A program made the translations under genes and the position numbers. A stretch of 64,000 nucleotides of DNA from Schizosaccharomyces osmophilus (lineage: Eukaryota > Ascomycota > Schizosaccharomycetes > Schizosaccharomycetales > Schizosaccharomycetaceae), in assembly GCF_027921745.1 (NCBI RefSeq), contig NC_079239.1, positions 523,501 through 587,500 on the forward strand, given 5' to 3'. Positions 1 through 10,197 of this stretch are shown piece by piece; positions within the stretch are counted from its first letter, which is position 1; each line of letters starts with the position of its first letter. The notes beneath the pieces were generated by a model. It searched no databases. It saw only the letters and a list, made by a program, of their open reading frames with translations, and was not told the origin of the DNA.

Positions 1-1729
1 CTCAACTCAAACCAATCCTCCTATTTCTCGATCCGCCTCATCTTCTCCCCCCACAGATACGGAAGAAACAGTTCGCATGTCTTCATTCCCTGCTGACTTT
101 CCACTTCCCCAGGCCTCCAAAAATAATAGCTTTCAGTCTTCGATGCTAGAAGATAACCCAAATGTCGAAACTTCTATCACCTTGACTAGCCCTCCCCCAT
201 TGTCCTCTACCCCAAAGCTTCGTCCTCATGGCTCACCCCGCGAGAGCTTTCCTATATCGTCCATTGATAGTTCTACTTTGCAAGGTTCACCAAGGGTCAC
301 GCGAAAACTAAAGCCTCTTTCTTCAAGTAGCCCAAGAAAAACTCCACTAAAGTCGGTCGCGAGCCCTCGTCGTTCTCTTCCATCCCCATTTAATGGTTCA
401 TTATCTCATCGAAGCCAACGGCCCTCTGCTCAAGAAGCACAGTCCACTTCCCGAAAGTCTAGAAAAGATCATCCGCTCTCATATTTAGATGAAAATTCAG
501 ACACTTCTGAAGATGATACCCTTTTTGAAGATTATATACGTAAGCAAAACCAGTATACCCCTACAAAGCGTTCTTTCTCGTCAAACCTCGCCCAAAAGGC
601 TTCTCGCTTTTATTCTAAAGTGACAAGTAAAAGTTTCTTTTTCCAGTGTCGTGTCCATCCTCCGCATGTCTTGACAATCTTACTTGGTGTTTTAGTTGCA
701 GTTTTCTTGACTTTATGGAGAGATGAGGTCTATCGTGCCGGATATTGTGATGTACCTTCTGAGGGCTCCACACTTCTTCAGAAAGTTGGGCTTAGTGCTT
801 CGTGTACTCCTTGTCCTCCTCACTCCACAGGTTTGCCTAACTTTCAACTTCGGTGCGATTCTGGTTACATTTTAAATGAGCCTTGGTATTCTAAAATTGG
901 TCTATGGCCAAGGAAGAATTGTATTAGTGATACAAATAGAGAAGAAAGCGTGATAATTTTCTATGAAGAATGTTTAGACGTTTTACGAACATGGAATTCA
1001 ATATTCCAATGCAGTCGATTGCCCGATGAATTAATTGAAAAAAATAAAACGCTTTCAAAAAGGGATCCATATGTTTTTGAGGGATTTAAAAAATCTAAGA
1101 CAACACATTATCCCTTGTTTTCTATAGCGTTGTTACGACATGCACTGTTAGAAAAAAAATCTCCAAGTCTCTCTTTAGGCATGTTTAATGATTTGTTTAA
1201 AGCAGCTTTATATCAGCTTGCTAATACTGAAGAAATTGAAATAAATGAAGAAAATATCGGCTCCTGCAGTTGGGCTAATGTACCATTAAGGTGTCGTCTC
1301 CGTCGACAAGTTTATCGAACAATATGGAAGTACAAATTTATCCTTTTACTTTTTACCCTAGTCATCGCTTGTCTTTGGAAAGTTTGTACCTATTTTACCT
1401 TGCGCAAAAAGACTCAAAGATATTTACCTTTTGCTTCGCGTTTCTGTATCGATACGTTAAAGCGACAGAAGGCTTTGTATCAAAGTTCACGTACTTCTCA
1501 GCCTGTAGTTCCATTGATTGAAATGCACGATTTATTGCTTCATTCACATGGTGTATTGGAGCAGTCTAGTCTCACTGAGAAGGAAAGTCGATTGCTATGG
1601 GATTCAGTCGTCAAAAAAGTCGAACAAGTCGGAAGTATACGGACTCGTGAAGCTGAAGTAGATGGTGAATGGACTCGTGTTTGGGAATGGGTGGGAACGA
1701 ATCCTCTTGATTCTTTACCATCGCAGTAA
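1..1729 (+). CDS. lem2: Lem2 inner nuclear membrane protein (5' end outside window)
   Basis: Inner nuclear membrane protein of the Man1/Lem2 (Heh/Src1) family, which tethers heterochromatin and centromeres to the nuclear envelope and helps envelope sealing. The frame is open from base 2 with no stop before the first visible ATG at 77, so the gene starts upstream and the N-terminal HeH domain is missing from the window. Counting from the Met at 77: a Ser/Pro/Arg-rich nucleoplasmic region (to about residue 190), a first membrane segment (about 196-215), a Cys-containing luminal part with CTPCPPHSTG, a second membrane segment (about 418-440), then the MSC winged-helix domain at the C-terminus. 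The family has two fission yeast members, Lem2 and Man1; the neighbouring rrn3 gene fits lem2. Convergent with rrn3. Confidence 0.85.
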   Translation, partial: STQTNPPISRSASSSPPTDTEETVRMSSFPADFPLPQASKNNSFQSSMLEDNPNVETSITLTSPPPLSSTPKLRPHGSPRESFPISSIDSSTLQGSPRVTRKLKPLSSSSPRKTPLKSVASPRRSLPSPFNGSLSHRSQRPSAQEAQSTSRKSRKDHPLSYLDENSDTSEDDTLFEDYIRKQNQYTPTKRSFSSNLAQKASRFYSKVTSKSFFFQCRVHPPHVLTILLGVLVAVFLTLWRDEVYRAGYCDVPSEGSTLLQKVGLSASCTPCPPHSTGLPNFQLRCDSGYILNEPWYSKIGLWPRKNCISDTNREESVIIFYEECLDVLRTWNSIFQCSRLPDELIEKNKTLSKRDPYVFEGFKKSKTTHYPLFSIALLRHALLEKKSPSLSLGMFNDLFKAALYQLANTEEIEINEENIGSCSWANVPLRCRLRRQVYRTIWKYKFILLLFTLVIACLWKVCTYFTLRKKTQRYLPFASRFCIDTLKRQKALYQSSRTSQPVVPLIEMHDLLLHSHGVLEQSSLTEKESRLLWDSVVKKVEQVGSIRTREAEVDGEWTRVWEWVGTNPLDSLPSQ

Positions 1730-2120
1730 TCTATTCACTATCCACTTTATTTCACGAAAATGTAAATTATTGATTTTAAATATTTTAATAAAAAGCATAT
1801 ATATCAGTAAATTGTCACATTCGTGTAATAACTCCAAAATTTTGTATCCTTATATTGGATACAAAAATCATTAATCACAATTATATATTCAAATGCGTAA
1901 GGAAGAATTAGAATGTTTATGATGATCGTATGCTAAACTTCTATCCCGCAAACCTGCTCAGACGTTCAATTCACCATTGGTATCCCAAATTTTATTAAGC
2001 TAATTTCGATTGACATTATTACGTTAAATAAACACTAACCATTAGATTAAAACTCCACACGACTGACCTTTTTGTGAACCATAATACCCTCGTAAAAGTC
2101 CATTTCCTGATGTTTTTATA
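1730..2120. other. Convergent intergenic spacer lem2/rrn3
   Basis: AT-rich 3'-3' spacer. It holds only short out-of-frame open stretches; no RNA gene or repeat seen. Confidence 0.6.
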
Positions 2121-3899
2121 TTACAAAGACGGCACAAGAGGATAATCGCTCATTGGTTCATCTTCAGCTTCCTCAACATCATCCATTCCAGGGACCGGTC
2201 GCCATTCATTATAAAATGGTTGAACGATCGATGATGATTTCGATAAACGATAAGGATCGAATGGGAAAAACGAATCAATCGTTTCCAATCCATCCCGAAT
2301 TGACCCCTTTCTGTTTTGCTCTAAGATTGAATAAACATACATAAAATTCAAGTGATGTGCGATTCTCGCAAACTGGTGAACAATATTGGGTGAGCAGTAT
2401 CGCAACGGATTTAGACGGGAGAGAACGGATCGATGAAGAACTTCTAGCCCTGGGAGCCATTCTGCCGGTCTGGGGTCCATTGGGTCTGTCTCATCCGATA
2501 TTCGGAGTTCTTGCCAACGGAAACAATAAATATACAACACGCTTTGGTTAATAGCATAGAAGACAGAATGCTTGGAAATTAAATCGTCGGATAGCTCGTT
2601 TTCGCATTGATCCAAGTAGGCTTCCATCCATCGGGTCATCAAACCAACGATAATTTGGATTGTCGAGGCTTCCAAAGTTTTGGCACGGGAAACATAAGAC
2701 CCAAGGTACATTGCTCCACTAATTCGAAGCGTATAGGGTTGAGATGGATTCAAACAAACTTCCGTGAGCACTCCCAAAAAAATATCCGTAAATTCCGGAT
2801 TGAGTTGAGAGGCCCAGAAGATTAGGAACTGTGTATAGCGGCAGCGAAAGGTTTTAAGAACAGTATTAACAAATGATCGAATCAAACTATTGTAAACAAC
2901 ATAGCGATCCCTACTCTGGTTTAAATTCTTTGATAAATAAGAAAACAATATATACAAAAGCTGGTCCAGTTGCAGCAAAGTTTGTTTGGTATCAACAGGA
3001 GATAAGGGATCATCATTCAATAGAGTACTAGATGTGAGATCCTCCGAAGCATCAGCGTGGCGCTCATATAAAGCGGACGCAGTTAATACATCGGAGGCAG
3101 CATCGTCTGAAGCATCTGAAGCATCTGAATCCTCATCATCCTCGATATCAAGTTCTACTTGAATCTCCACATCAACTTGGATGATTTTATCAATAACTGC
3201 ATGCAATACAGGACCTTTAAGAGATGGTACATATTCACAAATACTTAAAACGTTCGAAATATAGGTCATTTGTGCCAGAATACTTTCATCCTTGTACGGA
3301 AACTCCTCAAGTATACAACTATACAAGTAAGAATGCGCACGAGGGACAAGATCTAACACATATTTTAAAGCCATATGAGCATGTTCATAATGGATTGCTA
3401 AACTATTACTCTGGTAGCACATGTGCTGGATAAGCATGGTCATGACTAATGGCAAATAGGTCGATTGAGCAGAAAGCAAATGTCCCAGGAACTTTGTGTA
3501 GCAGCGGACAAAAGATTCATCTCTCGATACCCACACCGAACCCAGTATGCTCATAATCAGAGAAGAGCAAGAGCTGTCAAGCCGAGATACGTTGCACGTG
3601 AGGGCAGACAATAAATTTTGTATCTGAATGGATGAGGGAGCATCTTTGGCATCAGGCCTTATAGAGAACTGTCTCCTCATATCTTCGTATGCAGCTACAT
3701 TTCCCGACGACTTATCATCCAGTGCTTTACCAACAAATGCGCGAAACATGTGCTGCATTAATTGAGAGTCATGCTTGGATGCGATACCCTCATAGGAAGG
3801 AACGCTAGAATCGGTAGGAGGTAAATTCGTAGGCGGGTTCATCATGCCATTCGAAATAGAAGAATTTATTAAGGTTGAAGCTGGAATAACTGACGGCAT
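2121..3899 (-). CDS. rrn3: RNA polymerase I initiation factor Rrn3 (TIF-IA)
   Basis: Rrn3 binds RNA polymerase I and makes it competent to start at rDNA promoters. The 592-residue product has the HEAT-repeat helical body of the RRN3 family and the usual acidic, Asp/Ser-rich loop (DDEDSDASDASDDAASD) in the middle. I start at the ATG at 3899 (MPSVIPAS); the frame runs eight codons further but that extension begins with TTG, not ATG. The C-terminal end is acidic (DDVEEAEDEPMSDYP), also typical. Length is close to the S. pombe protein (about 600). A 16-A run lies just upstream (3932-3947). Position next to lem2 matches the S. pombe order. Confidence 0.92.
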   Translation of the reverse strand: MPSVIPASTLINSSISNGMMNPPTNLPPTDSSVPSYEGIASKHDSQLMQHMFRAFVGKALDDKSSGNVAAYEDMRRQFSIRPDAKDAPSSIQIQNLLSALTCNVSRLDSSCSSLIMSILGSVWVSRDESFVRCYTKFLGHLLSAQSTYLPLVMTMLIQHMCYQSNSLAIHYEHAHMALKYVLDLVPRAHSYLYSCILEEFPYKDESILAQMTYISNVLSICEYVPSLKGPVLHAVIDKIIQVDVEIQVELDIEDDEDSDASDASDDAASDVLTASALYERHADASEDLTSSTLLNDDPLSPVDTKQTLLQLDQLLYILFSYLSKNLNQSRDRYVVYNSLIRSFVNTVLKTFRCRYTQFLIFWASQLNPEFTDIFLGVLTEVCLNPSQPYTLRISGAMYLGSYVSRAKTLEASTIQIIVGLMTRWMEAYLDQCENELSDDLISKHSVFYAINQSVLYIYCFRWQELRISDETDPMDPRPAEWLPGLEVLHRSVLSRLNPLRYCSPNIVHQFARIAHHLNFMYVYSILEQNRKGSIRDGLETIDSFFPFDPYRLSKSSSIVQPFYNEWRPVPGMDDVEEAEDEPMSDYPLVPSL

Positions 3900-4594
3900 C
3901 CTCAAAAAAAATAAACTAGTCAATGTTTTGTAAAAAAAAAAAAAAAACTAAATAACCCGATTGTCCAAAATTCACTTTTCTATTTAGGGGCTATAAAGAG
4001 TAATAAATTCTAACAAAACAGATGTTAGCATAAGAAAGACAGACCTCCTTTGTTTGTCATGGAATATTTTTACATTAGAGTAAATTGCTTCTCAAGTCAA
4101 TGTTTATAGAAATGAGCAGTCCAGCTTAAAAGCAAATTTCCCAGCAAAAACACCATTTGTGCACCTCCACTTACTTTGTAATTTCAAGAAAAGTCCAATG
4201 TACACAAAATCCTCTAAAGTATAAAAATTTTCCAATGCAACAAAGTTGTGAGACCTGTCGTAAAAACTCCACAATTGACCGTAAAAAGTAGCTTGGAAAC
4301 AGTGAAATATTAATAAATTAAATTAAATTAAACCAATTTTATGCAGAATCCCCTAATTTACCAGCAATCCCTATATATTAAGTTTGTAGTTGGTGGAAGA
4401 CAAACTCTGTAATCCGAAGTAGGGAATATTTCGTACAGTGGAATATGCTGCAGTTCGTTATTTAATAACTGTAAACAAGAACAGGAATAAAAATAAAAAT
4501 AAAATAAAACTAAATGTCTAGGGCAAACAATCTATCCTGAATAGACAGAAGCCCAGGACAATGAGAGGATAATCTATATTCGTAAAAAACTCAT
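3900..4594. other. Intergenic region upstream of rrn3
   Basis: Contains the rrn3 promoter side, a 16-base poly-A run at 3932-3947 and AAATTAAATT-type low-complexity sequence near 4315-4335. No gene or structured RNA recognised. Confidence 0.5.
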
Positions 4595-5527
4595 TCATTT
4601 TTGAGGGACGTCGTTGGAGCTGGTCAAATTCTTCCTCTGTGGACGCATGCCTGACTTTTGGTCTCGAAGCATTTGTCTATAAAGATCATAAAGCCCCGTG
4701 CTTAAAGGGATTATGTCTGTGTTGCATCTTCCAGATATATAGTAATGATGCATGTCCTCCATTGTAAAAACAGTTCGATAATTAGGTCCAGCAAAGTATT
4801 TGTCAGTAGGCATTAAGGATGCTGCATAAGAATAAGAGGAGTTATTCGGAGGAGGAGAAATCCAGGAATTTGTTCTCTCCATCCATACCGGGATTGTCGT
4901 TGAGCGCAGTGTCGTTTCGGGATTATTTATGTAAATAGGTAAAGCACCTTGGGCAATGGTCCCCAAGATCTTTGACGGAGCAACATTCGGGTCATCCTTT
5001 CGACGATCTATTCGTTTACATAGTCTTAAATAGGGCTTCAGTTTTGAGTGTAATAAGGGATCCGTAAGCATCTGGCGCATGGGTTCATTTCTACCTCCAG
5101 TAATAAGTACCACGTCAAAGTCAAGAAAAGAAAAATTATCATCTGTATAATACTTTGGTTGAATAAATTCGTCGAGTGTACATAAAATGCTGTAAATATC
5201 CATAGCATCTTTGGAAGGTCCCATGATGATTCCTTTCCAACCAGTCGTGTAAGAAGGGTCTGGTTTAGCTACCCTTGGGGGATCGAGTGGCCTTGGGAAC
5301 ACAAATTCAACTAGAAACCCACGATCGGTAAAGTAGCGCCAAGGAAGGCAAACCTGTTCAACGTCGAACCCATTGTCTGCCATGACAATCGCCAAGTGAG
5401 GTGAGAATTGTGTATCTCGTCCAAATACAGGGGCATCTACTATTGGAGAAGGTAAAGGGTTTGGCTGCAATCCGACGTCAATATCATTGATTATGTCTTT
5501 CTGTAAGGATTGAAAGTAGAATGCCAT
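4595..5527 (-). CDS. DJ-1/PfpI-fold protein lacking the nucleophile cysteine
   Basis: 310 residues; I do not recognise an experimentally named gene, but it lies where S. pombe has SPAC18G6.12c. The fold is read from ordered motifs: a first strand and helix with HLAIVMADNGFDVEQVCLPW (residues 44-63), comparable to the start of fungal ThiJ/PfpI proteins and keeping the conserved Glu (E58); DFDVVLITGGRNEPMRQML (136-154), matching the GGxxxGMRQ loop; and GTIAQGALPI (189-198) where active relatives have the nucleophile elbow AICHGPL. The catalytic Cys is replaced by Ala192 and the following His by Gln193. Downstream LRSTTIPVWME (207-217) fits the RTTxLxxxxE segment. Hydrolase or glyoxalase activity is therefore unlikely; a binding or structural role is inferred. 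Family assignment is by motif reading only. Confidence 0.7.
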   Translation of the reverse strand: MAFYFQSLQKDIINDIDVGLQPNPLPSPIVDAPVFGRDTQFSPHLAIVMADNGFDVEQVCLPWRYFTDRGFLVEFVFPRPLDPPRVAKPDPSYTTGWKGIIMGPSKDAMDIYSILCTLDEFIQPKYYTDDNFSFLDFDVVLITGGRNEPMRQMLTDPLLHSKLKPYLRLCKRIDRRKDDPNVAPSKILGTIAQGALPIYINNPETTLRSTTIPVWMERTNSWISPPPNNSSYSYAASLMPTDKYFAGPNYRTVFTMEDMHHYYISGRCNTDIIPLSTGLYDLYRQMLRDQKSGMRPQRKNLTSSNDVPQK

Positions 5528-6049
5528 GATGAAAACAACCTGGTCGGGTTGGTCTTGTAACGATTTCTATAATTTTTTAATAAATTATAAATTACCGCTT
5601 AGAATCTTTCGAAAACGTCTGGAAAAGAATTGTAGGAGAGCAAAGAAGGTTGTTTTCCAAAAAGAGTGTAAAAATAAATAAATAATTTATATTATCAAGA
5701 ATTTTACTGATTTTTGTATATATCGTCGTCTGCAGTATCAGAAAGAGGTCTGAGTAGTTTCTTCGAATATATTATGACCACAAGATGAGAAAATGGGCTG
5801 AGGTTTCGATCCTGTCTGGAACCACCCAACTTTACTTTTCTTTAGTAACTTCATCGTCATTTCTCTATAGTTGAGTAAGAAAACACAAACGAAACGTTGG
5901 AATGTTTAGCTTTTAGACTATTAATTCGAGGCCGTTTGTAAGCGAGATCAATTGTCTTTCCAAGTCCTGAAGTTTACCCAAATTTTCCTTTCAGCACTTT
6001 ACTCTTCATTTGTCCCATTTCTTTCTTTCTTTTTTTGATTGTTTGACTT
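5528..6049. other. Divergent promoter region
   Basis: Shared 5' region of the DJ-1-like gene (minus) and the small gene starting at 6050 (plus). AT-rich with a T-rich stretch (6018-6041) just before the plus-strand ATG. No recognised motif. Confidence 0.5.
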
Positions 6050-6439
6050 ATGAAGCTTAGGGTATTTTGCGAAGAATTTCCCATCCGGCAATGGATCCAC
6101 ACAGTAAGTTTTGGCTTGGTTGATAATACTGGTACGGTTGCGGATCTTTGCAATGCGATTTGGGAATGGAATGAGGGCCCTCCGTATTGGAAGCTTCAGC
6201 TATTGCTTGAAGAATACTCTGTCCCGATGGCAGGAGTTTTGGCCCGTTACTTGAAAGAAGATGCAAAGATTCAGCTAGTTGGACAAGACTTGCGTTCTAC
6301 ATGGAATCCAGAAAGCTTCACTACTTCTCCATATGATATTATTTCTGGTGCTAGTCAACTTCCTAAAGATCCCGAACAAATGCATCAGGCAAATTTAGAG
6401 CATATCGTTCCATGGAAGGATTTAGAGATGTCTTCATAA
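6050..6439 (+). CDS. Small protein with coilin-like N-terminal domain
   Basis: 129 residues, at the place of S. pombe SPAC18G6.13, for which I know no function. The first 80 residues read like the ubiquitin-like N-terminal domain of coilin: an MKLRV opening strand, VDNTGTVADLCNAIW (24-38) as the TVxDL helix, LLLEEYSVP (51-59) where coilins have LxLxxYxLPP, and LKEDAKIQLV (68-77) where they have VRDND.IxV. The remaining 50 residues are polar and probably disordered, and the protein lacks the long Ser-rich linker and Tudor-like end of full coilins. A GTAAGT occurs inside codons 19-20 (6103-6108) but the frame reads through, so I treat the gene as intronless. Fold assignment is inference from pattern. 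Confidence 0.65.
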   Translation: MKLRVFCEEFPIRQWIHTVSFGLVDNTGTVADLCNAIWEWNEGPPYWKLQLLLEEYSVPMAGVLARYLKEDAKIQLVGQDLRSTWNPESFTTSPYDIISGASQLPKDPEQMHQANLEHIVPWKDLEMSS

Positions 6440-6948
6440 ATGTTAGACAGCTATGAACCAGCTAGACTGTATATCTGTTATTATTAGACAAAGAGAAAAA
6501 GAGTAAAGGTTTCTATTTCGCAGATTCAGTGACATTTCAAGCTTTCCGCTTGAGCTTCTTCAGCTATAAAAACTCGATGCAATACTTCTTAATTCAGCAA
6601 TAAGTCAACAATTCTACACCTTATGATTTAAAGGTATTACGCCCGATAACTACAAAAAACTTACTTTGAATCCTTTTCTCAACTTGGGCAAAGATTTGTT
6701 TTATATAAAACATAGATAGCATCAATTAAAATACTTTGCAGCAAGAGAAACGACTACCTAAACTTCAACTCTTGAACAACTTCCTTTCCCTACAATAACT
6801 CGCAAGAGCACTTTTGTTTTCAACGTGAATAAGCCTTATACATAGACACAAGGGAAGATTACATTTCAAGTCTGGTAATCTAACGCAAATTTTGAAGCTA
6901 TCGAATCCAACCCGAACCGATGCAAACGCAAAACGTAAATTTTATTGC
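6440..6948. other. Convergent spacer
   Basis: 3'-3' spacer between the coilin-like gene and rps7. No gene, RNA or repeat recognised. Confidence 0.5.
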
Positions 6949-7536
6949 TTACAAGCCTTCACCAATGGTGACGGGGAACTCGAAGTTGACAGTCTTACCG
7001 GTGAGCTTGTGGTAGACGTTGGAGAAAGAGGACAACTTGTAGTCAACAGTGTTGGCATCTCTGTTGTCAAGGAAGACCTTCATGGTCTTGTGGCCGTCAG
7101 TGCCTTGACGAGTACGCTTACCAATGATGGTGGTAGGGAAAACAATGTCTTCGAGGATAGCACCGTGAACAGAGGTCAAAGTACGAGAGCGAGGGCGCTT
7201 TTGACCAACACGGGACTTGCGGCCAGGCTTGGGCAAAATACGACGTTGAGCGATGAAAATGACATGACGGTCAGCAAACTTCTTCTCGAGCTCGCGGGTC
7301 AAACGAGCTTGGCACTTGTGGAAAGCGGCGAGAAGAGGTTGGGGGACGAAAACAACGATTGCCTTCTTACCAGCTCCAACTTCGACTTCGCGAGCAGAAG
7401 TAATTTGGAGAGGGCGGAGCTCCTTGGCCATGTCCTTAGAAGAGTTCTCTAAATCATAGAGACATTGTGCAACAAGGAGGTCGGTTTCACTGGGCTGGGA
7501 GCTCGAACGCTTGACAATCTTGTTGATAGCAGACAT
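6949..7536 (-). CDS. rps7: 40S ribosomal protein eS7
   Basis: Small-subunit ribosomal protein eS7, 195 residues, the length of the S. pombe protein. Recognised by [20 protein letters not shown] and [16 protein letters not shown]. The frame is open 13 codons further upstream, but [10 protein letters not shown] at 7536 is the conserved start. Codon use is strongly biased, as expected for a highly expressed gene; this also leaves a long spurious frame open on the opposite strand. A perfect HomolD box lies 49 bases upstream of the ATG and a GGGTAAC element further up, so it should be part of the ribosomal-protein regulon. Confidence 0.97.
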   Translation of the reverse strand: MSAINKIVKRSSSQPSETDLLVAQCLYDLENSSKDMAKELRPLQITSAREVEVGAGKKAIVVFVPQPLLAAFHKCQARLTRELEKKFADRHVIFIAQRRILPKPGRKSRVGQKRPRSRTLTSVHGAILEDIVFPTTIIGKRTRQGTDGHKTMKVFLDNRDANTVDYKLSSFSNVYHKLTGKTVNFEFPVTIGEGL

Positions 7537-7584
7537 TGCTGTTGTGTAGAAAAGAAAATGTTTCGACCCTCCCATATTCTTTCT

Positions 7585-7592
7585 TGTGACTG
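7585..7592 (-). promoter_or_regulatory. HomolD box of rps7
   Basis: TGTGACTG on the plus strand, i.e. CAGTCACA in rps7 orientation, 49 bases upstream of the ATG. HomolD is the TATA-like core element of fission yeast ribosomal-protein genes. A GGGTAAC at 7606-7612 may be a weak HomolE-like partner. Confidence 0.85.
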
Positions 7593-8668
7593 CTCATTTC
7601 GACTTGGGTAACACTGGCCATTGATATCGGTATTGTTACTTGGGTGAAAGCGGCATTATGGGAATGAAAATTCTGCAGACTTTTAACTTTTTGAAGAATT
7701 GATACTATAATATCAAATTTGAAATTGCAGATTCCGAATCAGATCCATTTTTTCCATCTCTCCTGGGCTTTCCAATTCAAGACAGCGTTTGTCTATCAAT
7801 AAAACAGTCACAATTTCCAACACAAACATACTACGTGGAAAATGTTAGTTTGCGAGTTGCTTTTGTGGACGGTAACTCGCTTTTAGTAATTTATAGATCA
7901 AGGTGCTATTGCTACAAACAGGAAAGAAGACGCAGCAAAAAAGCACCCAAATTGTGCTTATTGAAGGTCAGCATAGTTGGTAGAATTTCTCTAGTTTCTA
8001 AATTGTATTCTCTTTTAACCTGGGTTTTGATTGAGACATTGAAGCAAGTAGCGTTTCCAAAATCTGAATGTTTACATAATAGATGAAATAATAGGAAGAC
8101 GTAAACATTAAAGGTTCATGGGTAGCTTTGTTTTCTGTAGGCTTCAAGTTTATTATTTGTAATAGTAAGCCAGAATGTATTTTTTATTTTGTTTTATTTT
8201 TACCTATCCATCCTGCTTTGGTTTGTTATGGTTGTTTCGTATCGCAAGTCAAGTGCAACCAGAATGTAAATAAATATAAAACTCGATCAGGAAGGCTTTG
8301 CCAACTCTTATGCTAAATCCAATTAATCCTTGTATTAAAATGTATAAACTTCAAATTCAATTTGTATCAATCAAAATTTATAGGTTTTTTCATCGATTTT
8401 GCTGGCTTATGCGATGGTAAACAAATACCTCAACATGTAAATAACTACATATATCGGCATGAAAATATCGCTCTCAATTTCCATCATACCAAGAAAAAAT
8501 AATTGTAAAACGGAATATACTGAAACGTTGGTGAAAACAACCGTGGTAAACAATGGTCGGAAAACAATCCAGATGTAATTTTATTCTTTTTACGATGATG
8601 ATTCATGTTCATAGATTAATATATTCTTTTTAAAAAACCGGTTCACATACTATTTAGTACTTTTTACG

Positions 8669-8715
8669 ACGCGTTTTATAACCAATACGATATCCTCATA
8701 AGAAGACCGACGCGT
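8669..8715. promoter_or_regulatory. Pair of MluI cell-cycle boxes upstream of mal3
   Basis: ACGCGT at 8669-8674 and again at 8710-8715, 41 bases apart, the second ending 31 bases before the mal3 ATG. ACGCGT is the binding site of MBF (Cdc10/Res1/Res2), which drives G1/S transcription in fission yeast. The spacing and position are those of a working MBF promoter; whether mal3 is periodic here is not known. Confidence 0.6.
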
Positions 8716-8746
8716 CTTTCTCTTTCCAAGAACCACAATCTTTACA

Positions 8747-9714
8747 ATGTCTGAATCTCGACAAGAGTTGTTGGCATGGCTCAACGAAGTAAGTGTAGAA
8801 TGTAAAAATTCAAAATAAGAGTTTCTAACATATTTGTTTCGTAGGTCACAAAACTTGGTCTTTCAAGGATTGAGGATTGTGGAAAAGGCTACACTATGCT
8901 TGTAATTATTGATTCTATTTATCAAGATGTCCCTTTAAAAAAGGTCAACTTTGATTGCAATAATGATTATCAGTACATAAACAACTGGAAAGTTCTTCAA
9001 CAAGTATTTTTAAGGAAAGGAATTGATAAAGTGGTCGACCCAGAACGTCTTTCGCGCTGTAAAATGCAAGATAATTTAGAGTTTGTTCAATGGGCAAAGC
9101 GTTTTTGGGACCAATATTACCCTGGTGGTGATTATGATGCTTTGGCTCGTCGTGGTGGACGCGGCCTGGTACAACATGGTGCGTCTCCTAATGCTCCTAG
9201 AAGAAGACAAGTCTCATCTGGAAGTACTGTAAATCCAGCCCCTCGCTCTAGCTTAAATGCAACAAATGCTCCCAACAACAACACCGCCGCTGTACTTCGT
9301 GCCAAGCAAGCACAACAACAGATCACCAACTTGGAGGGCCAACTTACAGAGGCCAATGAAACCATGTTTGCATTAGAGCGCGAAAGGGACTTTTATTTCA
9401 ATAAATTACGCGAAGTAGAAATCCTAGTCCAAACACATCTGAGTGCAGAGCCAATGTCACATGAAACTATGCTGGAAAGAATACAAGCAATTTTATATTC
9501 TACTGAAGATGGTTTCGAGCTTCCTCCGGAAACTGAGAGACCGATGGATGCATATCCACTTGTTGACCATAACATGAGCAACGTCGTTGATGAACCTCAT
9601 ATGGACGAAGCCAAGCCTGTCGACATGCCTTCGAATCCCGGTGCTCCTGACTTTGTTCGCGCTCGTTTACAAAGTCTGGAAGTCGACGATGATGATGAAA
9701 ATCTTACTTTTTAG
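8747..9714 (+). CDS. mal3: EB1-family microtubule plus-end protein Mal3
   Basis: Tracks growing microtubule plus ends and recruits Tip1, Tea2 and other partners. Two exons: 8747-8788 and 8845-9714, intron 56 nt (GTAAGT donor, TTCGTAG acceptor), giving 303 residues. The short first exon encodes MSESRQELLAWLNE, so the start is not the internal Met at 8896. Calponin-homology domain, residues about 1-115 (GIDKVVDPERLSRCKMQDN); basic Ser/Arg-rich linker; EB1 coiled coil, about 170-220, with ERERDFYFNKLREVE; acidic tail ending DDDDENLTF. The sequence is close to S. pombe Mal3 along its whole length. The promoter carries two MluI boxes. Confidence 0.96.
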
Positions 9715-10157
9715 GTGATTTTATATTTCGCTCTTTCAGTTATTTCCTTAACCTATTTAGATATCTTTCTTACTCATTCTCCTTGTCTTTCTTCCGTTTT
9801 GTTTCAAAAAACACTTATCTTTTAGTATCGATCGTTGTTTAAATATGTGATGTTTTCTAATTTATCATCGTCTTTTATGGGCTTTATTTCTTCATGTTTG
9901 CAAAATATTAATAAAACCTATGGTTGTCCTTCTTTGAGAAACTGTTATTGCCATATACCCCATCGCCTGAATTTTCTTGCCAAGACTCATTTATCTTTTA
10001 TAATCTGTTTTTTTCTTATCACATTTAAATACGAAAACTAATTTGCTGATTTTTCGAAAGCATTTACTTACGAGATATCACGATTTGCTCAAAAATTATC
10101 CTCTTTGCAAATACGTAAACAAGTAGAAATAACGGTTATAGACATTCAATCAATTTG

Positions 10158-10197
<40 letters not shown>

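Larger units (their letters stand above)
7537..8746. other. Divergent rps7/mal3 intergenic region
   Basis: 1.2 kb between divergent genes. Holds the rps7 HomolD box near its left end and two ACGCGT boxes near its right end. The middle has only short frames without coding character. Confidence 0.55.

Noticed and set aside
3900-3923. Eight-codon N-terminal extension of rrn3
   Set aside because: Begins with TTG; the first ATG at 3899 gives the conserved start.
6892-7452. 186-codon plus-strand frame over rps7
   Set aside because: Shadow of the biased rps7 codons.
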